Shown: piece by piece, positions 1 through 11,956 of the stretch
Position numbering within the stretch: the stretch's first letter is position 1
Layout: each line of letters starts with the position of its first letter
Source: Lepas anatifera
Lineage: Eukaryota > Arthropoda > Thecostraca > Lepadidae
Assembly: GCA_034440635.1 (NCBI GenBank)
Contig: JAOTON010001356.1
Location: 516,501-580,500, forward strand
Direction of reading: 5' to 3'
DNA: 64,000 nt
The notes under the pieces: generated by a model
Databases searched by the model: none
What the model was told of the DNA's origin: nothing
What the model saw: only the letters and a program-made list of their open reading frames with translations
Translations under genes and position numbers: made by a program

Positions 1-1290
1 GAGAGCGCTCACCGGCCCGATCAGAATAGACGCCGCCGATGGCCTGTCGAGCCGTCCCAACAAGGTGCCGCGGCCGGGCCAAGGCAGACGTCACACTCGC
101 CACCACTGACCGAGAAACCTCTTCAGCTTGGTGCAAGCCCGTTAGCGGAATCACCACAAGACGGCAGTCCTACCGGCTAGATGACGTGCCCGGAAACACT
201 GACGAAATCGCGGGACCGCCTGGATTCACAGGGCGGTGGTAGGTGAGGTATCGTTAAACGGCCGCCGGTAACGGTTAACCGCCCGCCGCGCCGCAGTGCA
301 CACGCCCGTCGGCGCCGCGCACTGAGGCGTCGAAGGTGCAGCGGCCGAGGGTAGCGCCGCCGCTACACTCAGAGGTCTAAAACACGAGGGGGAGGGGTTA
401 ATCCGGATAAAACCTAAACCAGCGTTATGGACGAAAAACGGCCAAAAATATGCCACAGTGGGCAATTTCTAGCTGGTTTGGTGGGCAGGAACATGGCCGG
501 ATTGGCCCCCTGGAACCACCGCTGGCTACACTTCCAGCTGTTGCCACGTCCTGGGAGTGGCGAGTCCCATGTCGTGTGACAGCGCAAGCAGTACAGAGCT
601 GCACCTCACAGCTCACTGAGACAGCGAGGCAGAAGTAACAGCGCGGCCGCCGGCTGCCACTGCAGAGCGTGGCCGAAGCATCAACCGCTCCCACACAGCC
701 TGGAGTGTGTGGCACAAGTGTGAAGGGTGTACAAGACTGCAGCCGGTGCTAGCGCGGCAGGTCGGGGCAATCGTGCACCTGTCACAACACGTTTTCGGCT
801 TCCCAGAATGTACAGCCACTGCTCATATCTCACGCGCACTGCACGCACCAGATGAAAGTGAAAGTACTGATTCTGCGTTGCCTGCCTAGAAAAACCAGTC
901 CGTAACACTTAAGTCTGCACCAGGCTCTCCGTCTCCACTGGCTCTCCACTAGATATCTAGCACCATTAATGGCCAGTGAAGGACGCAGACGGTGTTTAAG
1001 CGGAATGCTGAACACCCGAAACTTTATAATTAGCGATGCATCCACCCATCCATGTCATTTTTATTTATCACATTCATAACACAGTTATCAGTTCCGGAAC
1101 GAGGTAAAAGCTGGTGAGCTTAAATCTTGGCGACAGCCCAGATAGCCGTTTTAAAATTACTTCACAACAAAAACACTGTGCTGACAGAAAATATCGCAAG
1201 GGTTATTATATTCGTTTCAAAAGCAGAGACACGTATAAAACACTGCCCCAAACCACAAAAACTGCCCGGCAGGAACAACAACACCCGCAC
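1..1290. other. Gene-free stretch
   Basis: I see no supported gene here. The open frames are short, overlap on both strands and match no family I recognise. Composition is GC-rich to about 700 and more balanced after 1000. The 51-bp minisatellite starts at its right edge. Confidence 0.5.
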
Positions 1291-2360
1291 CGCCAACCAG
1301 CCCAGCTCCTCCAACCCACATCCCGCCGGAGGGATCAGCACCGCCAACCAGCCCAGCTCCTCCAACCCACACCCCGCCGGAGGGCTCAGCACCGCCAACC
1401 AGCCCAGTCCTCCAACCCACACCCCGCTGGAGGGCTCAGCACCGCCAACCAGCCCAGCTCCTCCAACCCACACCCCGCTGGAGGGCTCAGCACCGCCAAC
1501 CAGCCCAGCTCCTCCAACCCACACCCCGCTGGAGGGCTCAGCACCGCCAACCAGCCCAACTCCTCCAACCCACACCCCGCTGGAGGGCTCAGCACCGCCA
1601 ACCAGCCCAGCTCCTCCAACCCACACCCCGCCGGAGGACTCAGCACCGCCAACCAGCCCAGCTCCTCCAACCCACACCCCGCTGGAGGGCTCAGCACCGC
1701 CAACCAGCCCAGCTCCTCCAACCCACACCCCGCTGGAGGGCTCAGCACCGCCAACCAGCCCAGCTCCTCCAACCCACACCCCGCTGGAGGGCTCAGCACC
1801 GCCAACCAGCCCAGCTCCTCCAACCCACACCCCGCCGGAGGGCTCAGCACCGCCAACCAGCCCAGCTCCTCCAACCCACACCCCGCTGGAGGGCTCAGCA
1901 CCGCCAACCAGCCCAGCTCCTCCAACCCACACCCCGCTGGAGGGCTCAGCACCGCCAACCAGCCCAGCTCCTCCAACCCACACCCCGCTGGAGGGCTCAG
2001 CACCGCCAACCAGCCCAACTCCTCCAACCCACACCCCGCTGGAGGGCTCAGCACCGCCAACCAGCCCAGCTCCTCCAACCCACACCCCGCCGGAGGACTC
2101 AGCACCGCCAACCAGCCCAGCTCCTCCAACCCACACCCCGCTGGAGGGCTCAGCACCGCCAACCAGCCCAGCTCCTCCAACCCACACCCCGCTGGAGGGC
2201 TCAGCACCGCCAACCAGCCCAGCTCCTCCAACCCACACCCCGCTGGAGGGCTCAGCACCGCCAACCAGCCCAGCTCCTCCAACCCACACCCCGCTGGAGG
2301 GCTCAGCACCGCCAACCAGCCCAGCTCCTCCAACCCACACCCCGCTGGAGGGCTCAGCAC
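1291..2360. repeat. 51-bp minisatellite, 21 tandem copies
   Basis: Copies begin with CGCCAACCAGCCCAGCTCC at 1291, 1342, 1393, 1443, 1494 and then every 51 bp to 2310. The third copy is one base short (50 bp), which shifts the reading frame. Because 51 is a multiple of three and the unit has no stop in several frames, frames of 369-486 codons stay open on both strands. Their proteins are only the iterated unit, and the plus-strand frames lack a convincing upstream ATG. Copies differ at a few sites: GCTGG or GCCGG, GAGGG or GAGGA, AGCTCC or AACTCC. In the frame reading SSNPHPAGGLSTANQP the first two changes are synonymous and the third is Ser to Asn. I read it as a non-coding minisatellite, but a repetitive coding exon cannot be excluded. 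Confidence 0.93.
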
Positions 2361-5217
2361 CACCGCCGGATGCAGGGACCAGATCACCGCCATTGAGTTG
2401 GAGATAAGGAGCCGACGTGACAGACGGCAGCGGCGCGGCTGGCCTGCGCTGGCGACACGGCACGCCGCCAAGGCCACGGCGGGCCGCCGCACCACCGCCG
2501 CACCACCGACTCGGCTCCGGTGCGCACGCCCTGGTGGTGCACGCTGACACCGATATACGCCTCAGAGGACTGACACCGAAACACGCCGTTCTATAAAACC
2601 GGGACGCTGAGAGAAATTCCATTAATCCTAATACAGCCGATGCGTTGGGACTCTACGATGACCTGTTTATGGTGCTGCCATTCGGTTGTTGTGTGCTGGA
2701 ACGTTATTGCCCGCCCACGGGAGCGCCGTGTGCACCGCCAGTGGTCTTGTCCCGATACCCCACCGTACCCGGCATGCATGCCTGGACAGCCAGCCAGCCA
2801 GCCTGCGGCATCATTAGTCAGTACCGGGTGAATAGCCCAGCTCAGGGCGAGAGATGAGCGACGAGTCATTCAGCCATGTCGGGAATCTCAGGCACGGACC
2901 GCCAACAATCAGCCGCCGCCGCCGCGTGGCCGCTGGCAACGAACGGCCGACATTCAGCATGCCGATCCGTTCCACAGCTTGGACCATAATATTAACCTTT
3001 GCCCCGGTGGCGGGTAGGAGCCACCTTTGCCCTGGTGTGGGGAGGGGCTAAAAAGGAACCCCCACGATCTCAAAAACTAAAGAGAGCTAGAAAAAAGCGC
3101 AAAACAGCAATCGAAAGCTCTTCGAAAATGATATCGAAAATACTCCGGTAATTTCTGTCGTCAGCTAAAATTATCAAGGTCACCAGAGGACAAAATAGGT
3201 CAAAATCCCTAATATGAGGTGTACTAAGAAAACCTCAGATATCTCAGAAACTATGATAGCTAGAAACATTTTTTAAACACCATTCGAAAGCTCTTGAGTT
3301 GCTCTTTCATTACAGTGGCATTCTTTGTCGTGTCAGGTCAAAGCCTAGAGAGCTACAGATCACTGAATATTGGGAATGTTCTTGGGAATGTCCATAGCCA
3401 CGCATGCATAAGGGCGTTTCCTTTTTCACTAATCTATTCCAAACAAAGCAAGATACGGCCATAGTTGATGCACCATGACAATCATCTTGTCAATACGAAT
3501 CGAATGATATATGATATTGCTATGCCAGGTCATTTGAAATTGGTCAACAGTCTGACTCAACTTGACCTGGTATAGTCATGATGTATATCATTTGGCTTAC
3601 AGTGACTATACAAACACTTTATTTGTGATAAAATAAAAGTTCTATCTTTGTTTATTCAAAATTTATAGGGTAAAACACTAAAAAAGTGCTTATTTGACCT
3701 AAGGTGACCTTTCAAAGGTCACAAGCCAAATTTTTGGCATCAACTTCAGAAATGAGGTAAGAGCAAGCCGTAACCGATGTTTGAAGTTGATTCCATCCAT
3801 ACTTACTGAGAAAAGCTCATTTCGTGAGTTTCCCCATGTATTTACAATGGGGAGGTCATGCTCTGCACATGAACTTAGGTCACCAATATGAAAAATCCCG
3901 GAACATATGTTGTAGCTCCTGGTGGGCCCAATATGTGGTATGAGTTTCAACTTGATCAATTAACCCGCCTTTTAGTTATGCAGTCCTAAACATTTTTTTT
4001 GAGGTGAGGTTACTTCACCTGGCCTGGTGACCTGACCTGATATGACCTTGAGCTAAAATTTTCAGGACGTTGATGAAAGATAATAGGAAAGATGATAGAT
4101 GATAGGAAAGATGTAAAAATGATGAAGGAACACCTAGACCAAGTTTGGCGGCGCTGCGGGCCGCCGTTTTTTTGGTCACTTCGGAAAAACCCGAGGGGGT
4201 TTCCATTTTCCAGTCTTATTTCCGATGTTCATGTATAAAATGTGCGTTAAATACAAATCATTGTCCATCCTATTCCTTCCACATCATCAGACTGTGTCTA
4301 TCGGATCTCTGTTGAGAAGCGAGTTCCCTAGCTCCAGCGCCCGGTGTTGTCCTTCATCGTCACCGTCGCTGGCGACAGGCGTGCCTCGGCGTCGCCGGCA
4401 GCCGCTGCGGACCCGGCCCGTCGCGAGGTCGCCGTTCCGGTCGGCCGGCGACACACACGGCCTTCGTGGCGGCGCGGCTCGGCCGCACGCACTCGCGGCG
4501 TCTCTCCGGGACGGCCACGCGGCGGCTGACGCACCGGGCCGGAGGCGCGCGGCAGTTCCCATCTCGTCCAGACGAGCCGGCCGGCGGCGCCGACGGAACG
4601 AGCGGAGAGTCGGTTGTCGACCGAGCCGGCCCCGAGGACAGATAAGACTGAGAGTTGGACCACCCGTGTTCGGGCCCGGAGCGCAGCGCCGGGGTAGGTT
4701 AGCTCGGAGATGAGCGGAGGCATACCAGACGCACCGCTCTGCTCCATAAGTGTCGCTCTGTCATGTTTATGAGGGCTGTATAAAGGCTGCGGTGAATAGC
4801 GATGATTGAACCGCCTGCTAAATACCACAACACAAACAGCGCAATATAAGCTCAAGGCCAAGTTTTTTTTCGGCGGTCGTTTCGCTCCAGACAACCCGCG
4901 AGCTCTATGCCCGTAAATAGAAGCAAACGCCACGTGAAGCAATATAACCAGTGGTTGGGTAGAAGGCACGCTGTTCAAGCTGATCGCTCAGACCACCAGC
5001 TGGAAACATCCGTCACGTGGAAAAAGTGAGTGGTCTTCAATCATGCTCCCGTACCCCCTGCAACTTCCCAAGGGCAGCAGCACCCAGGGCGTTTGAAAAA
5101 CCGAAACTAGAAACTTATAAATTTTACAAGACAAAATATGTCCTTCCTTCGAGCTTGGACCCATTCGAGCTTATAATGCCAAAAACAGTAATTATTTTGA
5201 CATCTCTGGCTATTTAC
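2361..5217. other. Gene-free stretch with AT-rich old-repeat-like DNA
   Basis: No gene is supported. From about 2990 to 4220 the DNA is AT-richer, with phrases such as GATCTCAAAAACTAA, ATATCTCAGAAACTA and scattered AGGTCA runs that resemble the TTAA elements at 38.6 and 53.4 kb. It may be a decayed relative. From 4340 to 4700 it is strongly GC-rich with many CpGs and keeps accidental frames open. Confidence 0.4.
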
Positions 5218-5845
5218 GGGTCGGACACCTCGGCCAGCGCCTCTCCCTCGGGTCGGACAGCTCGGCCAGTGCCTCTCCCTCCGGTCGGACAGCTCAGCCA
5301 GCGCCTCTCTCTCGGGTCGGACACCTCGGCCAGCGCCTCTCTCTCGGGTCGGACACCTCGGCCAGCGCCTCTCCCTCGCGTCGGACACCTCGGCCAGCGC
5401 CTCTTCCTCGCGTCGGACAGCTCTGACAGCGCCTCTCCCTCGGGTCGGACACCTCGGACAGTGCCTCTCCCTCGGGTCGGACACCTCGGCCAGTGCCTCT
5501 CCCTCGGGTCGGACAGCTCGGCCAGCGCCTCTCCCTCGGGTCGGACACCTCGGCCAGTGCCTCTCTCTCGGGTCGGACACCTCGGCCAGCGCCTCTCCCT
5601 CGGTTCGGACACCTCGGCCAGCGCCTCTCCCTCCCGTCGGACAGCTCGGCCAGCGCCTCTCTCTCGGGTCGGACACCTCGGCCAGCGCCTCTCCTCTCGG
5701 TTCGGACACCTCGGACAGTGCCTCTCCCTCCCGTCGGACAGCTCGGCCAGCGCCTCTCCCTCGGTTCGGACAGCTCGGCCAGCGCCTCTCCCTCGGGTCG
5801 GACAGCTCGGACAGCGCCTCTCTCTCCGGTCGGACAGCTCGGCCT
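5218..5845. repeat. 32-bp minisatellite, about 20 tandem copies
   Basis: The unit is built on GGGTCGGACACCTCGGCC followed by AGCGCCTCTCCCTC. TCGG phases run from 5221 in 32-bp steps to 5830, with one extra base near 5695. Common variants are ACACC or ACAGC, CAGCG or CAGTG, and GGGTC, GCGTC, CCGTC or GGTTC. Since 32 is not a multiple of three, the reading frame rotates every unit and repeats every 96 nt. No rotation creates a stop, so frames of 216-371 codons stay open on both strands. These are composition artefacts. Confidence 0.93.
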
Positions 5846-7505
5846 GAGCGGCGCCGCCACCTGGGCCGGTACACGTGCTCCGCTGACGGATGAGGGCGCC
5901 GCGCGGCGGCGGGGCGCCGGCCTGGTTGCGGCCGTCCGGGCCATGCATCACCGGTCGGCAGTGACACGGCACCATTAGCGCGCGCCCCAGTCGCGCCTTT
6001 TTCGTCCGCTCGGCGCCACCGCCGGCCGCGCGACTCAGTTTGCGGCGCACGCATCCACGCAGGCCGCACGTGCTGGTGGTACCACGGCCTGCCCAGCCGA
6101 GACGTTTCACTGAGGCCCCCTCCAACGGCCAAGTCCGGCATGACCGTGATAGCGCGATGACCTGAATGACCGCGGCAGAAATGCCGGCTGTGCTTCATGA
6201 ATTCAGAACGCAGCAAAGCCACTGGTCAGCTATCGAGCTGGGGAAATCTGCTCGCAATCGTTCAGCGAATTGACTGACGTGGAGCTTCTGCATGACTGGG
6301 GTAGGTGCCCTGAGTCAGACCAGACAGGATCACGTATCGTCATCCTCTTAGGCTTCGCCGGCGGCACCCAGTGCGGCTTACAGCGCTGATGCCGTCATTC
6401 CAGTTTCCGGCGGCTCTCCCGTTAAACACCGGCTTGTTCCAGCGCAGACGGAGATGGCGTGTTTGTGGCGACAGGTGACAGAGAGTCACCCGAGGCAGCG
6501 GCTAGAAAGCGAAACACAGGAAACCTGCCTCAGGCGACTGAACCTTTTCTCTAGCCACAGCTACGAGATGTTTATCCTGCAGCGAGTTTTCTCCCTGCAT
6601 TTCAGCATGAATCGCACGCATAAACATGTAGAAAAATCAATCAGAGATCGTCACTGCAATGCTCCGACATAATCATCCGGCTTCAATTCAAACTGCGCGG
6701 AACAGTCTGAGGTCACCGCTGCCGATACCACGTTCCGGCCTGAATCAGCAGCGGCCGCGCAGCAGGAAAGCCGACAGAGATTAGCCGGAACATGCAGCTG
6801 GCCGGGGCATCTACCACATCAGAGACGCCCGATCTCTCCAAACCGCAGGCGGGTCGTCACCGGAACACAGCTCCTCCAGGTAACACCACTCATTCACGTG
6901 GCCTGTGATTTGATCTCCGCAGTTGCCGGGGGGTCCCGTGTGCAGCCAGGTTACCGCGTGTTCCGCCGGTAGGGGTCGCAGCCGGGTCATGTATATGCAT
7001 CTGTCAGCGTCGCGTCGCGTCACGTTACGGGGGCAGTGACGGGCCACGGCCGCCGTATCGACCGTCCTCACCCGCACCTGGTGCGGTGCACGGGGGCGGG
7101 GTTGTGCGGTGTGCCGGGCATGCCTGCCGGTGCTGATCCCGCTCAGGGCCGGGGTAATATCGATCTGGGGCGGCTGCCGACGCCGCCGCCGACTACAAAC
7201 ACTGGCCGTCTCGGTCGCGCAGGACAGAACACAGGAGAATGGAGCTGACAGACGGCGCCGCTTCACTTCGCCTGTCGTCCGCCAGAGACAAACCAACTGG
7301 GTGAAAATAACGCCCACCGATAATTATAGCCCCGCCGTTCTATAAATGTGACCAAGAGGTATGCGACGCTTATTTGAGACTGGCAGCAGTCCACTGTGGC
7401 GGGTTCAGGTATACTGTCAGCTGTCACCAGGAATTCCCGAGCGCATGGGTGAAAGGGTAACACTGACCGCTGGCGATGGCGTCCGGCGGCGTCCGGCGGC
7501 GGGGG
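5846..7505. other. Gene-free stretch
   Basis: I find no supported coding exon. The frame at 6454-6672 (plus) and the 168-codon frame at 6811-7317 (minus) resemble no family I know and have no splice or codon pattern to support them. Confidence 0.45.
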
Positions 7506-7666
7506 TGGGCCGGTACCCCACCACGGGGGTGGGCCGGTACCCCAGAGGGTGGGCCGGTACCCCACCGCCGGGGTGGGCCGGTCCCACCACGGGGTGGGCC
7601 GGTACCCCACCACGGGGGTGGGCCGGTACCCCGCCGCGGGGGTGGGCCGGTACCCCGCCGGGGCTG
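7506..7666. repeat. 24-bp minisatellite, 7 copies, GGTACC-rich
   Basis: TGGGCCGGTACCCCACCACG is iterated, with starts at 7506, 7530, 7550, 7574, 7595, 7619 and 7643. Spacing is 20-24 bp. Most units hold the palindrome GGTACC, and runs of three to five G occur on both strands, so hairpin or G-quadruplex folding is possible. Confidence 0.85.
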
Positions 7667-8197
7667 CGACTGACTGGCCTCAGGCCGAGGTCAGGCGGAC
7701 CGGCGGCGGCCCCGCCTTACTTCAAACGGAGAATTTCACACGCGAAGGTACAGCTGCGATGGCATACCATTCCAGTGACTCACCAACCGGCCTAACTGAC
7801 ACAGTCCGGTCACGTTTGGCGCCGCTTAAATGGCATGAGACTGGTTCCAGCTTAGCTCGATACGGGCCCATTACGCGGTCGTACTTGGCCTGTCGCTGCC
7901 GGCAGTCGGTGAGATATCACTCACAGAACCGGTCCCGCCGGCCGCTAACGGCCACTGGCGACTATTTGAAAGCACGGTGAGAACCGCTGACCCAACGCCG
8001 TGAACAGTGACAGCACACACAAACGGCTGGCGGAGCCTTCAGTCGGTATCACAGGGTGACGGGCCTCCACGTCGGCCGCACCCGCTAACAGCGGCCCTCA
8101 GTTCGCCCGCAAAAACCGACGGCCAAAATAGTGGATCGATGACGTCACCGAGAACGGGCCGCAAAAAGGGTCCGGCGCGCGGCTCCGCGGCGTCGGC

Positions 8198-8228
<31 letters not shown>

Positions 8229-9626
8229 CGGGCCGGCCGCATGTCTAAGCACCAAGGCGCCGACGGAGGAGCCGGAACCGGAACCGGCCGCATGTCGACG
8301 CACGTAGGTACGGTACTCCCCCGATAGATTTGATGTATGATTCGCTTAATTGTTCGTTTGAATGAACAATCAGCAATGGCGCGTGCAGATGAATCGAATC
8401 GGCTCCACTACAACGACGGGCTTCAATGCCTGTTCTTCATTAGAAAATGCATCAAAATCGAAATAAAGCTAGCTAGGAGTCAACGTCCGCTAGGAATAGC
8501 TCCGACTCGACGTCCTAGCTCTGAAGAATGTCAACCGATTAAACAAATTAAACACTCCGGGATAACTCATCAGTGTTCTTAACTATGTCCGAGCCAGGCG
8601 TGACAGAACATTAGAGCAGAACGCCGGCGTGCCCCAAACACCACCAGAGCTGGGTTTTCGGGGTGTTTCACAGCAGCGCCCAAGTACCCCCACTACTGGG
8701 AATTTCAGGGCGTTTCCATAGCAGCACCTGGACGGGCGTCAAGTCACTTATTTCAGGATGTTTCACAGCGGCAGCACGCGGACGGGCGTCAAGCACCACT
8801 AGTGCTGGGGGTTTTCAGGATGTTTTACAGCAGCAGCACGCAGTGCCACGTTGCAGTCAGCCGGGCCGGGAGCACCCGCGGGACCTGTGAGGTCCCGTGG
8901 GACCGGTCCGACCGGTGGTGAGTAACGCTGTGACGCCACCACCACCGCTGCGCGTGACTCAGCGGCGCTGGAGGTCGCGTCACACGCCGCCCTTCACTCT
9001 GAGCGCTCCACCCACAGCCGGGCGGCCGGGCGGCCGCAGGGGGCGGCACCTCCGGCCGGCCGCTTCCCTTCCACTCTTCCAATGCCGGGCGTGATTATGG
9101 GGACTCGTGTTGAACAGCCTCCCGCCTGTTGACGTCACGGCCCAAGGCCATGCTCTGATGCGCGCCTCAGTCACACAGTGCGCCAACACTGGTTTTGCGC
9201 TAGAGTGCTGAGTGTGAAGTTCATATAAGAAAATATAGTCGGTGAGAGGAATTTCAAAAGTTACAATATGGCGAAGTCAGTTAATACCCTTAATTAACGT
9301 TTAGGAAGAACCTTTATTATAAAATACCCTTACTATCTATGTACTTTTAATGAGTTTATATACACCAGGATTATTGAGTTGTTAAGAAGCTCTACCTGAA
9401 AAGAGTTGAAAGGTAAGCAAAAATATCAGAAGTAGGTGTACAGTTCAGCTTAAGGAGATGCCACTCTCCACCCACCACCCTCGGATTTGGAACACTGCTG
9501 AGCCACATGGGCCCGAACACGGATGTGTTCTCTGGTTGCACAGCGCCGCATTGCCGACACCTCCTGGATAGCACCCTTTGCACCAGTTGGGTGGCGCCAT
9601 CATGCACCATAACGCAGCGACCTGAA
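7667..9626. other. Gene-free stretch with degenerate repeats
   Basis: No gene is supported. At 8197-8224 a short CCGGAG hexamer run is present. Between about 8655 and 8845 four degenerate units of roughly 55-65 bp share phrases like TTTCAGGATGTTTCACAGC and CACGCGGACGGGCGTCAAG. The remainder is unremarkable. Confidence 0.4.
8197..8224. repeat. CCGGAG hexamer microsatellite
   Basis: CCGGAG is repeated about 4.5 times without interruption. A looser GGAACC version follows about 45 bp later. Confidence 0.85.
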
Positions 9627-9946
9627 TGACGTCACCGGAGCGGGTGACACCGATCGGTGGTCTGAGTGACGTCACTGGTACAGGGGACACCGATCGGTGG
9701 CTTTAGTGACGTCACTGGGGCGGGTGACACTGATCGGTGGTCTGAGTGACGTCACTGGTACAGGGGACACCGATCGGTGGCTTTAGCGACGCCATGGGGC
9801 GGGTGACACTAATCAGTGGCCTGAGTGGCGTCACTGGTACAGGGGAGACTGACCAGTGACCTTGATAACGTCACTGGGGCGGGTAACGCTGATCAGTGAC
9901 CTTGATGACGTCACTGGGGCGGGTGACGCTGATCAGCAGCAGTGGT
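9627..9946. repeat. 40-bp minisatellite, 8 copies, each with CRE-like palindrome
   Basis: Units start at 9627, 9667, 9707, 9747, 9787, 9827, 9867 and 9907. Five of the eight start with the perfect palindrome TGACGTCA, the consensus cAMP-response element bound by bZIP factors of the ATF/CREB group. The other three carry one or two changes. Several units also hold the 12-bp palindrome CACCGATCGGTG. Units alternate between an A form (GGGGCGGGTGACACTGATC) and a B form (GGTACAGGGGACACCGATC), giving an 80-bp higher-order period for the first six. No gene was found nearby, so regulatory use is unproven. Confidence 0.9.
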
Positions 9947-11153
9947 GGGTGAGCTGGACAGCACGCATTCATCTCTGCGTGGGACAGATCGGGACACCGT
10001 CACCACCGGACGTGTCAATTGGTAACCCACGACCACGGCTAGAAACGTCAACCTGCAGGCTATGATCGCGCACTGGGTTTGATGATGATCATCATCATTG
10101 GAGTTTTAGAACACAGCAAATGAGGCTAAATAGTGTTCAACATTATCAAATCACATCAGCACAAAAGGGTTTCAATCGGTGACCGGTCTCACTTGTAAAT
10201 CGGTTGAACAGGCTTCAATTTTCGGACGTTCCATAAAGTCTGCCCTTTACAGTCTGAGGTTTAAATTCTTGCATCACTGTTAGTTTTCTCAGCTCATTAT
10301 TGTCATGGATCAATCCAGTGGCGAAGCTCTGGGAAACAACTACTAAACAACAACTATTTGTGGTACTTCCGCCCAGATTTCCTATGATTGGACACTCGCG
10401 ACAACACTGATGCGACGAAATCGCACCAAACCACACAGATTCAGTCACCCGACACATGCTCTTTACCCCATCTTGCGTGTCCAGTAAAATAACTGCATAT
10501 AAATCAATTGCCGTCAAATTTATATATGTGGTATTCGATCGGATATCCAGCATTTGCTTCAATAGATACGGAAATGTTTAGAAATCGGTAATTTCTCAGG
10601 CATTCCGATCGGATGTTTTTTCAGATTATGGGCAAGCCTGACAATGCACTAAACGCTCTCGCTCAACACGCAGGCATATAGCCAGACGACGCTATCCACG
10701 TTATTGATCTGAGCCATCGGCTCAAACGAGGTTCATTGGAAAACGGGCAGATCTTTACATGCTGGAAAATTTTACAAGTCCCCCAAAAGGCTAGTTTATC
10801 AGTGATTTATGCTGCGAGAAATCAAACTCCTTCCGAGAACATCACTAAGTAAAAGTAATTTAACCAAACTTCACCCCTGTATAGTGTATATGACTTTTGA
10901 TGCAGAGCCGAGATTCCAGAAGAGGTTTATTATTCCCAGCCAGAGACCTCGCCTACGCAGTAGGGTCCGTGCCATCTCCATACACAACACTTCATCACGC
11001 CCCACAGTCTAAACGAAACTTTGCTCTCACAATCCACTGTCGCCACTTCCTGTACGGTGTTTCTCAACACACACCGGGTGAAACTCAGCAACCATTGTTG
11101 ACGTCATCTAAATAAACCCCGTATTACCGACATCAGTGAGTGACGTTATCGTT

Positions 11154-11173
11154 ACGCCACCGATCGGTGGCGT
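11154..11173. other. 20-bp perfect palindrome
   Basis: ACGCCACCGATCGGTGGCGT equals its own reverse complement. Its core CACCGATCGGTG is the palindrome inside the 40-bp array 1.2 kb to the left. TGACGT lies just before it and CGTCA overlaps its right arm, so it looks like a diverged solitary relative of that array unit. Confidence 0.8.
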
Positions 11174-11846
11174 CATGACTAGCTACGAGTGTCGACTGCT
11201 GGTGACGGGTGCCTCATTATTTTCGCCTGGGGCCGGGAGTAAACAGGTGGGTTGAATGCCGGCCCGGCTGTGTACACCCTTGTGGACCATTAACCTGACG
11301 TCAGCAGTCAGCTACGCTGACGACCGGTCGTCAGGCCCGGCCTCAGACAGGCCCCAGCTGTCGCCCGGTTACCCTAAAACATCTGCCGGGGGGCGATGTC
11401 AAGGACACTCCTGTGCCTACGCCAGTGGTTCCCAAACTGTCGGCTCATTAACCCATTTGGGGTCACCGTGCAATTCTGCCGGGACAGCGAAGGTATGGAA
11501 GGTTGAATGATACAAATTACTCCGAGATGGGCTCGATGCGACAAGCCGACATTTCAAGCGTTTTCATATATTTCAGTCATGCTCTAAAAAAGCTACCACC
11601 ATTCCCGACGTCGCAGCGGTGTGAAGCCAGTTTTTGACCAGACATGGTGTCAACCAAAATAAGGTCAATGAGTTCATTCAGTCTTCAAAATGACTCAGTG
11701 AACCATGCCGACGCCAAAACTCAAAATCAAGAAAATCAAGAAATGAAAAAAGGGAAACGGTGATGGATGAAAGTCCGAATTTAAGGGATTTTTGGATTTT
11801 TGGATTTTTTGGTGGATTTGATGGTTTTTTGGTGGATTTGATGGAT

Positions 11847-11956
11847 TTTTCAACCCATTTCTTTCCAGTCAACACCGGGTTAGTGTTGAAATTTCTTACT
11901 TAAGGGGGAGCACCGTGCCCTGGTGCCCCCCTCTCCCCACAGTTCCGCCGCCAGTG
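11847..11956 (+). repeat. Dispersed repeat, copy 1
   Basis: About 110 bp, starting TTTTCAACCCATTTCTTTCC and ending GTTCCGCCGCCAGTG. It recurs in the same orientation at 35,774-35,881 with a few substitutions and small indels. Family unknown. Its left side is a T/G-rich run with repeated TTTTTGGTGGATTTGATGG. Confidence 0.75.

Noticed and set aside
1114..2622. Frames of 369-486 codons on both strands over the 51-bp array
   Set aside because: The unit length is a multiple of three and has no stop in several frames, so openness is automatic. Proteins are pure unit iteration without a clear ATG.
4225..4978. 162- and 216-codon frames at 4.2-5.0 kb
   Set aside because: They overlap on opposite strands within a CpG-dense patch and translate to Arg/Pro/Ala-rich sequence without domain features.
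5218..5845. CRISPR-like regular repeats
   Set aside because: The units are contiguous with no unique spacers, and the genome is eukaryotic. These are minisatellites.
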